Assembly: GCF_000002875.2 (NCBI RefSeq)
Contig: NC_009395.2
Location: 131,501-195,500 of the forward strand
DNA: 64,000 bases
Origin: Leishmania infantum JPCM5
Taxonomy: Eukaryota; Euglenozoa; Kinetoplastea; Trypanosomatida; Trypanosomatidae
Direction of reading: 5' to 3'
Shown in pieces: positions 1 through 11,005 of this stretch. Position 1 is the stretch's first letter; each line of letters opens with the position of its first letter. A program made the position numbers and the translations under genes. The notes under the pieces were generated by a model, which ran no database searches, was not told where the DNA came from, and saw only the letters and a program-made list of their open reading frames with translations.

Positions 1-1219
1 TCAACGCTCCTGTTCGCGTGTTTAGCTGCTGCTGCTGCTGCTGTTGCTTCCCGACTCGCACGCGCTATCCCGCTCTCCGTCGGACTCTCCCTCTTTTCTT
101 CTTCCACACACACACACATATATATACAGCTCTCCCTTCTTCGTTTCACGTCCCTCTTTTCGACGGATTAGATCTTAGACTCGAACGCACCGTCACGACA
201 ACTCCAGCCGCCGCCGCCGCTGCCCTCCTCCCTCTCATATCTCTCTCCCTCCCCTTCCTTCCCCTCCCCCGACCCTCGTGGGCCACACACGCGCAGACAC
301 ACAGAGAGAGAAACCCTCCAACGTCTGCCGAATCGGATATAAGGAAGAAAAGAAAGCAGCAGAGGAGCACACGTGTACGCGGCACGTCCGCTCCTGGTTG
401 TCGTGGTTGTGGAGTCGTCTTCGCGTAGGCAGACGTGCACACGGGCAAAGGCAAACATCCAGGCACTACCGCCGCGCTCGCTCGCTCCCTCTCGTGCGTC
501 TCTCTCCTCTTTCGTTGGCAGAGCGCCACCATCCCCCATCACCCCTTCCCCCGAAAACAAAGAGGCCAGCAGGGCAGCGACAGAAGGCGGAGAGGGGCAC
601 GCACACACGCACGCCCACACACACACAACGCACGGGCAGAAAGAAGAACCGCGCGCGTCACATTTTGTTTTTTTTTGTTTGTCTTGATTGTTTCTGAGAG
701 GCTCGCCTCGAGCGTCCCATCAAGCGTGCTCCTCCTCAGAAAACAATACGTCTGTCTGTGTTCTGTTCGCCGCGCACCCGCCTGCAGGCTCCGCCAGTAC
801 GTATACCGCTCACCTGCTGCCTCCTCCCTCCTCCTTCTCCTCCTCCTCCTCCTCTGACATCTCTATCTTTCTCGGTTTTTGTGTGCGCGCGCGCGTTTTC
901 TTTAAAAGGAAACAAAATCATTTTTGTATGCGCACACGGAAGTGCAACGCGTTGTTGTTGCTCTTGTTGTCATCATTGTGGTACACACACACACACCTCT
1001 TCATCCCCCTCCCCCTCCCTTCTCTTGCTTGCTTCCTCTCCTTCATTTTTTTGTTTGTTGTTTTTACTCGTAGTGCGTCACTTCTTCCTCCGATCCCACC
1101 CACCCACTCCACCTCCTCCTTCCGATTTTCTCGACGCTCTTTGGACTGAGTAGACTCTCTCCCTCTCTCTTACCCCCCCCCCCTCCTTCACTTTCAACAG
1201 CTCCTCACCGCTGCCAATC
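1..1219. other. Intergenic/5' flanking region, CT-rich
   Basis: No gene is recognised. The + strand is strongly pyrimidine-rich with CTG, CA, TA and TCC microsatellites and ends in the splice acceptor of the first gene. Open frames here are repetitive Ser/Pro/Cys/Leu strings on both strands and look like products of low complexity. Confidence 0.7.
1150..1200 (+). promoter_or_regulatory. Predicted trans-splice acceptor for the TTLL gene
   Basis: A polypyrimidine tract including a run of nine or more C ends in CAACAG, with the AG at 1199-1200. The ATG of the next gene lies 20 bases downstream. This is the classic kinetoplastid spliced-leader acceptor arrangement and supports the start at 1220. 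Confidence 0.7.
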
Positions 1220-4200
1220 ATGACGTCTGTTGCAGAATCCGTGGCACCAGGGAGTGCACTCGCGGCACTCGACCTCGACCCCGACCTCGGGTCCGCAGCA
1301 GTGGCGACGGCGACGGAAGACGCACCTGCTACGGAGGCAGCTCCACCACCAGCACCTGCTACGGTTCGGATTCACATCCCATATCAAGTCGAGTCCGGTG
1401 CCCCGCACCATTCCGACGTCTACCCGGCCTCAGCCGCAAAGACAAACGGCCACAGCAACGGGAGGTCGTCTGCAGGCGCGGCCGCTGCGACTTCAAGCGG
1501 AAAGAACGCCAGCAATGGCGCCGCTGCGGCATCCAAAGGCGCTTCGCCGTGGAAACCGCAGGGTCGATCGTCCCCGGCTTCGCGACGCGTGGCCACTGAA
1601 TTGCAGGCCGCCCATAAGCACTTCTCTGCCCCCTCACCCGCTACCCGAACTCTGTCGGCGCAGCTGGAGTCGCGCGTGCACTGGACGGCAGCTCCGGTGG
1701 AAAAGCCAAAGCTGTCGCGCCGGGTGCTCGTGGGTGCCGCAGGAGATCTAACGGGCAACGGCAGCGCTATGAAGAGCAGCTGTCCTCCGCGCCAGCGCCG
1801 CACCCGCTTTCTTGACCCCTCGACATCTGCGGACGGTGCTGCAGAGACCACCATGACCGCGCCTCAACGGCAGCGCATGCAGCGGACGTCGCCAGCCCAC
1901 CCGCCTGCTGCCAACGGTGCCTCCACCGTCGCTGGGCACGCGGCGTGGTATATGCACTCGATCCCAAAGCACATCCAGGCCATCCACACCTCTCCGCGGG
2001 CCCCCGCTACGGCAGAAAGCGCCTCCAACCAGCCTCATCAGCGCCACAGCGTGGTTGGTGCTGAAGCAGCATCCGCCGCATCCAAGAGCGCTGCGCTTGA
2101 ACCAGTGCCTGTCTCCGCGTCCGCGTCTGCGTCTGCGACGGACGCGAGCTTCGAGCACTTGGCATCTTCTCCCTCCCATTCGTCCATCACCATCACCGTG
2201 GGTAGTCCACAGTCGCAACGCCCTGACGTCGCCCCCGCCGAGCAGTCAAAGGTGAGGGGCGACGGAGGCAACGGCGTTTCACGCGAAGTGGTCGAGGTCG
2301 CCACACCCTCGGTGCTGATCCCAGCTTTCAAAACCGCCGACACAGCGGAAAACGCGAAGGCGTCGGCCGCCTCTGACGTGCTGCAGAAGGAAGCGATCAT
2401 GACCGCCGAGATACACCGCGACAAGCACATCGTTATCTCCCGCCCCTCTTCCATCATGCACGTGGCCCGCATGACTGACCTAACGCGTCCGTCAGACGCG
2501 TACAAGGTGGCGCTCCACTCGTCACGCCCGTCCAACGCACTCGCCCGCCGCTCCCGCCAGCCGCGCAAGGTGCTGAACGTGTGCCTCACAAAGTACCCTC
2601 TCATCCGTAAGATTGCGGAAGAGATGGGCTTCGAGATGGAGACAACGGAAGACGAGCTGAACGAGTACAAGTTCAACCTCTGCTGGAGCGATACAGTGCT
2701 GTCCCTCATGAGGCTCGTGCGGCTGAGAAACTGGCAACGCACCAACCACTTCCCATCCATGTATCTGCTCTGCCGCAAGGGGCACCTGAGCACGACGCTG
2801 GGGAAGATGCGCCGCAAGCTGCCCTCGCACTTCGCCTACTACCCGCGCACGTGGTCGATGCGGAGCGAGCGGATGCAGTTCACGCAGTACATGACAGCCG
2901 TCCGTCAGCGTCGCATCCTCAAGTACTTCATCTTGAAGCCGAACTCTGGCTGCCAGGGCCGCGGCATCGTCGTGGCGCGCGATCCGCTGACGGCGCTGGA
3001 CGAGCACATCCTCGACAACTACATTGTGCAGGAGTACGTGCACCGCCCCCTGCTGCTGGAAGGCAAGAAGTTCGATCTCCGTGTGTACGTGCTGCTCACC
3101 TCGATTCGTCATCCGTCCATCTTTCTCTTCAACGACGGTCTCGTGCGCATCTGCACAGAGCCGTATGAGACCCCGAACGAGGAGAACGTGAAGCAAGCCT
3201 GCAAACACCTCACAAACTACGCCGTGAACAAGAAGAGCTCGGAATTCGTCTTCAACACGAATGTCGAGCACATGGACGTCGGCAACAAGCGCAACTTCGG
3301 CTTCCTCAACCGCTGGCTCGCCGAGGGCGGCCACTCGCCGGACGTCTTCTGGAACGAGGTCGGCTTTATCGTCGTCAAGACAATCCTCGCGGCGCAGCCG
3401 ATCATTGCCAAGGTGTACGACTCGTGCTTTCCCACCGGCTTCAACGAGGGCTACTGCTGCTTCGAGGTACTCGGCTTCGACATCCTGATCGACAATAAGA
3501 TGAAGCCGTGGCTCATGGAGGTCAATCACACCCCGTCCTTCGCCACCGAGACACCGCTGGATTACGAAATCAAGAGCAAGCTGATCTCGGAGGTATGGAG
3601 CATCATCGACTGTAAGGCCACCGATTACGAGAGGGACCGGCAGCGGGAGCGCGACGAGTTCGCGAAGCGCAATATGCCACCGTGGGCAAGCAACCACCCG
3701 CTCTACGGGAGCCAGCTCAAGAAGAATACCTCGCGCGGCGCTGGCGCCGACAACTCGGACTCACCCGACCACAGCCCCGCGGCAACGGGCCGCGCGAACG
3801 CAGAGGAGGAGATACCGCCCTACGTGCATGCCCGCCGCGACTTTGAGGACACCAAGCTGAAGAATTTCAAGCGCATCTATCCGTCTCCCAACTCAGATGT
3901 GCAGCTCGTGTATGACACGATCCAGAGCCTGGCCACACTGGAGTCCGCTAATAGCCGCCTCTACTACAACAGCACCGTCGCCGCGCCGGTGCCGGTGCCG
4001 ATGTCGTCGCCGCCGCCGTCGCCGGGCGTCCGCACGAGTTCCGCGCTGCCCTCCCGCGTTCGACCACCGTTGCTGGGTCCACTGCTGACAACCTCGCGTA
4101 ACGGCAGCTCTAACGGTAGCCCCAGCACGGTCCTGCCGCCTCGCACGCCGGCCACATTGATGACGCCAAACACCACCTCTGCCGCGCAGGACTCTGGTGC

Positions 4201-5257
4201 CGCTGACACAACAACGCCCATAGGCACAATCCCTGCCGCACTCCTCGCCACCTCCGGCCAAACCGTCACAAGTCCCTCTGTTGCCGCGAACAACGCGTCG
4301 GCGCCCGCCGCCCCTTATGTCGCGCCAACTCCCTTGACCGGTCGCGAGGGCCAGCCTGCCCCCGCCACTATCTTCAAGCTAATGGAGAAAGACATACTGC
4401 GTCACCGTCGTCGCTCATCGGACGCTCGCAGCGGTGCGGCGGCGCTGTCACACACGTCCACCACCCGCAGCAGCACCACACCGTCAGAGAGCGGCGGGAC
4501 AGCGACCTCCACGCCGGCGGCCGCTAAGTCGCCTCATCCGCTGCGCGTGCACACGCCGCAGCTCTCGCCCACCCACGTTAGAAAGAACTCGTTCGCCGAA
4601 AAGACGTCGTCCTCACCGCAGAAGGCGAGCGTCAAGGCAACAGCGGCAGATGGCACGGCAGCGAACAGGGCGAAGCCGCGCGTTGCTGAGGTGCATCGCC
4701 TCGTCACCGGGAGCTCACCCACAATTATAGCCATGACAATCAACGCTATCCCGGCGAGCCCCTCGGCAAACGATGGCACGCCGGCCTCGAACGCAACTGC
4801 GATGCCGGCCAGCGAGGCCCTGCAGATGAAGCCAATGGAGACGGACAAGCCGGACGATGAGGTGGCGTCGCTGTCTTGCACCGTTGCACCGCATCCCGCG
4901 GCCAACGGTCCCATCCATATCTCCAGCCGTCCTACCCCACGACAGAAGTTGCGGACGCCTTCACCGGTGACAACGCCGAACGGGGCTGGGCGACCGCGCG
5001 CGAACAGCCACGAGCTTTCTTCCATGACGTGCAAGTCCGTCTCGCTGAGCGACAGCATGCGTGACCTTGACCTTAGCGGCGAGGCGCACTCTGGCCGGAG
5101 GTCGCAAGACTGCGAGATGCACTCTATACTTCCGCACCAAGAGCCGACCGAGGAAGAGCTGGCGCGGCTGGCAACGCTGCAGGCGATGCTGGACTACGAG
5201 GCCGCCGCCGACCCGCAGCCGGACGATGACGATGATGACTACAACCTGACTGAGTGA
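1220..5257 (+). CDS. Tubulin tyrosine ligase-like protein (probable tubulin polyglutamylase)
   Basis: The 1345-residue protein probably adds glutamate side chains to tubulin of the flagellar axoneme or subpellicular microtubules. A TTL domain spans roughly residues 450-810. The ATP-grasp elements are visible: FILKPNSGCQGRGIVV near 570, YIVQEYV and KKFDLRVYVLLTS near 600-628, HLTNYAVNK near 663, and GFDILIDNKMKPWLMEVNH followed by TPSFATETPLD near 750-780. The VNHTPSF-TPLD signature resembles the TTLL6/11/13 polyglutamylase branch more than true tyrosine ligase. The first 440 and last 530 residues are Ala/Ser/Pro/Thr-rich low complexity, ending in an acidic Asp run, so the protein is much longer than the catalytic core. 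The start is the first ATG after a strong splice acceptor. Family assignment is firm. The exact subclass and substrate are inferred. Confidence 0.93.
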   Translation: MTSVAESVAPGSALAALDLDPDLGSAAVATATEDAPATEAAPPPAPATVRIHIPYQVESGAPHHSDVYPASAAKTNGHSNGRSSAGAAAATSSGKNASNGAAAASKGASPWKPQGRSSPASRRVATELQAAHKHFSAPSPATRTLSAQLESRVHWTAAPVEKPKLSRRVLVGAAGDLTGNGSAMKSSCPPRQRRTRFLDPSTSADGAAETTMTAPQRQRMQRTSPAHPPAANGASTVAGHAAWYMHSIPKHIQAIHTSPRAPATAESASNQPHQRHSVVGAEAASAASKSAALEPVPVSASASASATDASFEHLASSPSHSSITITVGSPQSQRPDVAPAEQSKVRGDGGNGVSREVVEVATPSVLIPAFKTADTAENAKASAASDVLQKEAIMTAEIHRDKHIVISRPSSIMHVARMTDLTRPSDAYKVALHSSRPSNALARRSRQPRKVLNVCLTKYPLIRKIAEEMGFEMETTEDELNEYKFNLCWSDTVLSLMRLVRLRNWQRTNHFPSMYLLCRKGHLSTTLGKMRRKLPSHFAYYPRTWSMRSERMQFTQYMTAVRQRRILKYFILKPNSGCQGRGIVVARDPLTALDEHILDNYIVQEYVHRPLLLEGKKFDLRVYVLLTSIRHPSIFLFNDGLVRICTEPYETPNEENVKQACKHLTNYAVNKKSSEFVFNTNVEHMDVGNKRNFGFLNRWLAEGGHSPDVFWNEVGFIVVKTILAAQPIIAKVYDSCFPTGFNEGYCCFEVLGFDILIDNKMKPWLMEVNHTPSFATETPLDYEIKSKLISEVWSIIDCKATDYERDRQRERDEFAKRNMPPWASNHPLYGSQLKKNTSRGAGADNSDSPDHSPAATGRANAEEEIPPYVHARRDFEDTKLKNFKRIYPSPNSDVQLVYDTIQSLATLESANSRLYYNSTVAAPVPVPMSSPPPSPGVRTSSALPSRVRPPLLGPLLTTSRNGSSNGSPSTVLPPRTPATLMTPNTTSAAQDSGAADTTTPIGTIPAALLATSGQTVTSPSVAANNASAPAAPYVAPTPLTGREGQPAPATIFKLMEKDILRHRRRSSDARSGAAALSHTSTTRSSTTPSESGGTATSTPAAAKSPHPLRVHTPQLSPTHVRKNSFAEKTSSSPQKASVKATAADGTAANRAKPRVAEVHRLVTGSSPTIIAMTINAIPASPSANDGTPASNATAMPASEALQMKPMETDKPDDEVASLSCTVAPHPAANGPIHISSRPTPRQKLRTPSPVTTPNGAGRPRANSHELSSMTCKSVSLSDSMRDLDLSGEAHSGRRSQDCEMHSILPHQEPTEEELARLATLQAMLDYEAAADPQPDDDDDDYNLTE

Positions 5258-7230
5258 GAGAGCGACAGAGGGCGTCTCTCCGTCTGCGTTCGTGCGCGTG
5301 CCCAGGCGATCATCACTGCAGGATGAGTGACGAGGTTTATTGGGAAAGCTTAACGGTGATGCACACGCTCTCAGCAGAGTGCGTGTTCTTCTCTTTACGT
5401 CACGCGTGCTGCTGCCTATTGTTGTGCTTCCGTAACTCTTTGCGTGGGCGTATGCTGGTGCGGCGGTTCGAGTCGCAGCGAGCGACGCAGTATCACTACG
5501 TGAGAAACCAGAGAGGAAGCAGGTAGTGCAGCACAGCGGGCATATCTGTGTGTACGGTGCTGCTGCTCCCTCTTTCTCCCGTCCTCGATCACCACCACCC
5601 TTCCGCGCACAAACTTCTTTGTATCATTTATTTTCGTTGTTCGCAGGAACGTGTCTGTCTTGCGTCTCTCTCTCTCTCGCCCCCGCCTCAGCTGCGGGAA
5701 ACCCTGCACACACACACATACACGCAGGGGAAATTTGTGTGTTTAACAATAACGGATGGGCAGCGCTGCCACTTCTCCGCGTCGTTAACGTTCGTTCTCC
5801 CTCCACCACCTTTTTTTTTTGCATGGACAAGTCGCCTGTGCGCGCTTCTTTCTGTTGTTGGTCTCATTTTCTTCTTTTGCCCTCCCTCCCCCTCACCCCT
5901 CATTGTGTAGGTGTGTGTGTGTATGTGTAGGTGGGTGGGTGGGTGGGTGCGGCGTGCGCGCTGGTGCGTCCTTTTTCTATCTCGTAATGTGTGCTTTCCT
6001 ATGCTAACTGCCTGTGTGCTTATGTGTTTGTGTTGCCTTGTTTGGGGGAACCCAGTGGCCTGTGTGGCCCACGCACCTCCCCCACCTCGCCCCACCCCCG
6101 GCATCGTGAACGATAGCTGCCAGGATAGTGGAAGTCCGGTGATGATTTCAGTGGTGAGGCGGACGAGCTCCAGGACTCTGCCGCTATGTCGTTCATGTCT
6201 CTGTGTGATATGAGGCTTCTTATGTGGTTGTTGCTCTTTGTGGCTGTGATGGGTGTGCGTGTGTGTGGACGGCACTGTGTCGCTCTACGTCCATCTACTC
6301 CCATCCACCTCACGGACAACGCCGAAGTGCGCTTCCATGTGAGTGAGGGTGCGGTGGGGTGGAGAGGGGCCTACTGCCGTAGGTGTACAGTGGCGTGGCG
6401 AAGCTCCGATGGCAGCCGCTGGCCCGCACCCCTCATGAAAGCCGTGCCCGCCCAAGAACTCACGCATGTGTAACGGGTACTTTTTTGCTGGCACGTGCAC
6501 GTACGGGCACGCCTCCTCCCTCTTCGCCTTCCGCCTGCAGCTCTCTCGCTCCCTCTCTCGGTTTCGTGCTTTCCATGCGCACACGACAAGCACGCTGTTC
6601 CCGTCATTGCCGTCCTTTGTCATGGCGTGTCGTGGTGGTGGTTTTGACGGCCTCGGCGGCGTCGGTGTCGCCCGTTGTGTGATGCCTCTTTTATGACACT
6701 GATTTCCTTCTGTAAGCTAAACAGACGAAAGACATGTAACCGCAAGGCGTGCTACAGCATGTGCTTCTTCTTCCGGTGTGTGTGGGAAAGGGAGGGAAGG
6801 GGGGTGGCGCAGGCTGCCACGGTCCCGCGTGTGCGTCAGCCCCGTCGCGCACGACATGGTAAGAGACATAACGGGCGAGAAGGTGAAACGAACGGCATCA
6901 CGAAGGATACGAAGGTGAACCTCTTCACCCTCTCCCTGGCCCCTCTTTCGCGCTCGTCGAGTCTGCAGAGGGTGACTTGAGCCATTCCGCCTCTTGACTC
7001 CGACTCACTTGACACCCCTGCACACAACCTCACCCCATCCGCTTTCGTGTCTTTCCCTTTTGGTCTTTGATCACCTGCTCCTCACGCACGCACGCACGCA
7101 GGTGTTGCCCATCGACGTTTAAGTTGCACGCAGCGTCTCCGCCGTTGCATTCGACCATCATAACCCCAGGTACGGGAGAAGTGGCAGTAATACGCCCACA
7201 CGCATACGCAGAGAAGAGTCACCGTGTAGG
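5258..7230. other. Intergenic region between the TTLL and BOP1 genes
   Basis: About 2 kb with no convincing gene. It holds CT-rich and GT/GGGT-rich microsatellite stretches (for example around 5907-5950) expected of a 3'UTR, then a pyrimidine tract near 7040-7085 with an AG at 7100-7101 and another AG near 7171 that could be acceptors for BOP1. Confidence 0.65.
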
Positions 7231-9783
7231 ATGCCTCCGAAGCGTCGCCTCGTCTCAAAGTCGCCGTCGTCGCGGCAGATGGCGGTGGCGAGTGCGCCAA
7301 GCACCGCCACCACCACCACCACCACCACCGTCTCGTCCTCCTCCCTCCAGTCTACAATGACGTCGCCAAAAGGCAAGCCGTCGCCGAAGCGTAGTGCGCC
7401 TGCTCCGACAACTGCAGCTCTTACCCCACGCACAGAGGAACGCACGGAGGGTGCCACCAGCAGCGCCAGTGCGAGCGCGAGCAGCCACATCAGCTCCAGC
7501 TTCGATAGCCCCCGCGACGACACGGTGGTGTTCACTGGATACACAGCCGAGAGCAAACACAACGCACACGGCTACGAGCGCCTTCACGACATTATCCTGC
7601 AAGACGGCGACACCGGCGCCGACAGCGAGGATGGCAGGGCGAACGAGGATAATGTCATCCTCTTCCCACACGCCGAGGAGCTCGCGAACGCCGCTGCCGG
7701 TATCAACGGTGATGACGACAACGGCCGTGTAGTACGTCTGGGGACGATACAGCACCTCGAAGAGTCGGACAGCAGCGAGGACGAGCCGACGCTGAACCGC
7801 GTCGGCGACATTCCGCTGGAGTGGTACAAGGATGAGGACCACATTGGCTACGACATCGAGGGTAAGAAGCTGATGAAGAAGGAGCGATCTGCGCTGGAGC
7901 GGCTGCTGGAGGCGACGGACGATCCAAACGCGATGCGCACCATCTACGACGCCCTGCACGACGAGAAGAAGACGCTGTCGAACGCCGACCTGCAGCTCAT
8001 CTTCAACCTGCAGCGAAACCGCACAACGAACCCCAACTACGACATGTACTCGGAGGTGCAGGAGGACACAGTCGTCTTTGATCCTCTCAACCACCCGCTC
8101 GCCCGCAGTGGTGGCCCGTCCAAGAGGGCGTTCGTGCCGGCACTGCACGACATGAAGGTGATTGCGAAGATGGTGCGGCGCCTGCGCAAAGAGGAAGCGG
8201 AGCGCAAGCTGCGCCCGGGCAAGGAAGAGAAGGAGGAAGAGGATCAGCTTCTCTGGGACGACGGCCACGTGGAGATGGACACGCACACGCACTTCAAGTA
8301 CTTCAACCGCGTCCCAAAGCCGAAGCTTCCGCCGCCGGGCACGTTCGAGAGTTACCGCCCACCGCCCGAGTACCTGCCGAGTGAGCGGGCAAAGCAGCGC
8401 CAGGCTCGCCTGCGTGCCATTGATCGAAAGGAGCACTTTCTGCCGCAGTCCTTCGACGCCTTGCGCCACGTTCCCTTCTATCACCACACCATCCAAGATC
8501 GCTACCAGCGCTGCCTGGACCTCGCCTTCTTCCCTCGTGCGCAGCGCACGCGACTCGTGGTGGACCCTGACAAGCTGCTGCCGGAGCTGCCGGACCCGAA
8601 GGACCTGCGGCCGTACCCGGAGAAGCTCTCCTTTCACTACAAGGGGCACACAGCGACAGTGCGTAGCGTGTCGGTGAGCCCAAACGGGCAGTACCTCGCA
8701 ACCGGCTGCGACGACCATCTCGTGCGCGTCTTCGAGGTGCAGACGGGCCGTCTCATGAAGCGGTACGACATGGGGGCGCCGGTGCAGCAGGTGGAGTTTT
8801 GCCCCTCCACGTCCCTCAACATCCTCGCTGCCGCAGTGGAGTACAGCCTCGTGTTCATTGTGCCGACCTTCGCGGCTCATACCCTGGTGAACGACCACAC
8901 GATTCGCTTCCTGCGCGCACCAGGGCTGTCGGCAGGTCAGCGGGAGGCGGCGCACGCGCTTGGTGCCGTGGACACGCTCGGCGGTCGCGCGGTGACGCAG
9001 ACGACGCTCGACGCGGACGAGACAGCGCACGAGGCGACGGCCGACCTGCACGATATCGAGGAGCGCGAGAAGCGCGCCGAGTTCGTCGATGCCAGCGCTA
9101 AGGAGCGCAATGCAGGTATCGTGGTGAAGATCGCGATGCACGCCAAGGTGAAGAAGTTCTGCTTCCACATCAAGGGCGACTACCTGTGCGCTCTGTGTCC
9201 TAAGGATCACGTGAAGTACCGCCAGACGATCATGCTGCAGCTCTCGAAGCGCAAGGTGTTCTGTCCGTTCCGCAAATTCTCTGAAGTTGTCACGGACTGC
9301 CGCTTCCACCCGCGGGAACCCATCTTCTTCCTCGCGACGACCAACTCCGTGCGGTGCTACAACCTTATGGCGCACCGGCTGCAGCGGCGCTTCAAGGCCT
9401 CAGGCGGTGTCACGACGTGCCTGTCCATCCACCCCGAGGGCGACAACTTCCTCGTCGGCGACACGACCAGCCACACATCGTGGTTTGACATGGACTTCTC
9501 CGACAAGCCGTACAAGCGTATGCGTTCGCACAGGGGCGTTGTGAACGCGCTCGCCTTTCACCCCAAAACGAACGCCTACCCGCTCTTCGCCACGGGCGCC
9601 TCGGATGGCCAGGTGCATGTGTTTCATGGCATGGTATACGACGACTACAACAAGAACGCGCTGGTCGTGCCAGTGAAGATCCTGAAGCATCAGCGGCCGG
9701 TGTACGCGGTGGCGTGGCATCCCACGCTTGCGTGGCTCTTTACGTCCACCGAAGACGGCGTGGTGACGGCGTGGACGGAGTGA
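7231..9783 (+). CDS. BOP1: Ribosome biogenesis protein BOP1/ERB1 homologue
   Basis: Nucleolar factor of the PeBoW (Pes1-Bop1-WDR12) complex needed for 27S pre-rRNA processing and 60S subunit assembly; the role is taken from the family. The 850-residue protein starts with a basic, Ser/Thr-rich tail. An acidic stretch ends near residue 190, where the BOP1 N-terminal domain begins with GDIPLEWYKDEDHIGYDIEG, the family hallmark. This domain continues through PFYHHTIQDRYQRCLDLAFF to about residue 455. WD40 repeats follow, for example HYKGHTATVRSVSVSPNGQY and YLATGCDDHLVRVF, and SHRGVVNALAFHPK, ending in VYAVAWHPTLAWLFTSTEDG. It is slightly longer than animal BOP1. The start is a true ATG in good coding context. 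Very secure. Confidence 0.96.
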   Translation: MPPKRRLVSKSPSSRQMAVASAPSTATTTTTTTVSSSSLQSTMTSPKGKPSPKRSAPAPTTAALTPRTEERTEGATSSASASASSHISSSFDSPRDDTVVFTGYTAESKHNAHGYERLHDIILQDGDTGADSEDGRANEDNVILFPHAEELANAAAGINGDDDNGRVVRLGTIQHLEESDSSEDEPTLNRVGDIPLEWYKDEDHIGYDIEGKKLMKKERSALERLLEATDDPNAMRTIYDALHDEKKTLSNADLQLIFNLQRNRTTNPNYDMYSEVQEDTVVFDPLNHPLARSGGPSKRAFVPALHDMKVIAKMVRRLRKEEAERKLRPGKEEKEEEDQLLWDDGHVEMDTHTHFKYFNRVPKPKLPPPGTFESYRPPPEYLPSERAKQRQARLRAIDRKEHFLPQSFDALRHVPFYHHTIQDRYQRCLDLAFFPRAQRTRLVVDPDKLLPELPDPKDLRPYPEKLSFHYKGHTATVRSVSVSPNGQYLATGCDDHLVRVFEVQTGRLMKRYDMGAPVQQVEFCPSTSLNILAAAVEYSLVFIVPTFAAHTLVNDHTIRFLRAPGLSAGQREAAHALGAVDTLGGRAVTQTTLDADETAHEATADLHDIEEREKRAEFVDASAKERNAGIVVKIAMHAKVKKFCFHIKGDYLCALCPKDHVKYRQTIMLQLSKRKVFCPFRKFSEVVTDCRFHPREPIFFLATTNSVRCYNLMAHRLQRRFKASGGVTTCLSIHPEGDNFLVGDTTSHTSWFDMDFSDKPYKRMRSHRGVVNALAFHPKTNAYPLFATGASDGQVHVFHGMVYDDYNKNALVVPVKILKHQRPVYAVAWHPTLAWLFTSTEDGVVTAWTE

Positions 9784-10083
9784 CATTGCTGACGCTGACG
9801 CTTGCCAAATCGGTACATAGGAACGATGAAGCCACGTCTGCGGTACTGCGTGTCGTGTTGGTGCACACCTGAAGACGGAACTCTACTAGCGCCAACGTTA
9901 TTTTGTGTGTGTGTGTGTGTATGGTTGGTCCTGCTGCGTCGTTTAAGAAAAGGAGTAACACTTAGTGCGCGGAGGAAGTGGTGTGTCGGTGGGGGGGGGT
10001 GCGGCGCACGCTGGTCTAGATGGACAGCGCGAGCGCGGGTCCGAGGCAGTGTCGATGGTGTTGTTTGTCTGTCGTTTTGGCGC

Positions 10084-10111
10084 TGTGTGTGTGTGTGTGT
10101 GTGTGTGTGTG
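10084..10111. repeat. (GT)n microsatellite
   Basis: Uninterrupted alternating GT of about 28 bases in the BOP1 3' flank. Confidence 0.9.
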
Positions 10112-10390
10112 GCCTGTCTAATGCGTGTCACTGTGTTATGTTTTCTTTTACCTCTATTAAGCAGATTAACGCTGTGCTCTACTCCCTTCTCCCTTCTCCC
10201 TCCTCCTCGTGCATGGGCCCACTGGACGCTCGCATCATAAAGAACTCTCCCTTCCTTGCTCATGGAGGGTATCGCTTAAGACACTACCCTGAAGAGGCGC
10301 GTGGACGTAAGAAGTGGATTAGAGGCAGCAGCCGCAAGAGTCGCGCAAAGCCGGGACCGGGTTTACAGCATCCGTTCACGCACATGCACT

Positions 10391-10398
<8 letters not shown>

Positions 10399-10427
<29 letters not shown>
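10399..10427. repeat. (GT)n microsatellite
   Basis: Uninterrupted alternating GT of about 29 bases, second such tract in the same intergenic region. Confidence 0.9.
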
Positions 10428-10429
<2 letters not shown>

Positions 10430-11005
10430 CAGCTGGAGAAGCGACATATCGTGCTTTCCGCGCCTTCGAATCATTCCGGTCGCCTCCCAAGCCGGCTGCA
10501 TCAACCCCCTCATGCGACATGGGTGTGCGCACACGTGCTACGTTAAGTTCCCATACGGTTGGGCGAGAGGAGGAGCTCCCAAGCAAATTTATCACAGCCA
10601 GGTAGCGGCGTAGGTGTCTGTGTATGTGCGGCCTTATCGTTTGCCACCGAAGACACAGAGCTCACCTGTCTCATGCCCTGCTCCTTGTCGCCCCGTCCCA
10701 ACCGTCCCTCTCTGCCTCTCGTTGTATTCCTCCTCGGTGTAGGGCACGAATCCATTGCCACGATACCTCTGTGCTTCAGGCACAGTGCCCGTGTACATTG
10801 CAGCGCATGCTGGCACCACCGTCACGAATCCACCACGCTCCCTAAAGCAGGGGACCACCTCGGGGCAGTGTACTTCTCTCTCCGTAAAGCCCCCACCCGT
10901 TCCTCCGCACGCATGACAGTAGCGTTGCAGCATCCTTCTCCGTAGACGCATACAGCCTTTCTCACTCGGTTACTCACCCCCTCCCCTCCTCTGCGCGACA
11001 CGGAC

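Larger units (their letters stand above)
9784..11005. other. Intergenic region with GT microsatellites
   Basis: No gene is seen. It contains GT tracts (near 9905-9920, 10084-10111 and 10399-10427) and ends in a CT-rich stretch just before the RCC1-like gene. The open frames are short and overlap the repeats. Confidence 0.65.

Noticed and set aside
2522..3697. 391-codon open frame on the - strand
   Set aside because: Antisense shadow of the TTL catalytic domain; composition is an Arg/His/Val/Leu string with no domain.
7255..9375. 706-codon open frame on the - strand
   Set aside because: It is the mirror of the BOP1 coding region, where GC-rich codons leave the opposite strand open. The + strand protein has clear BOP1 domains.
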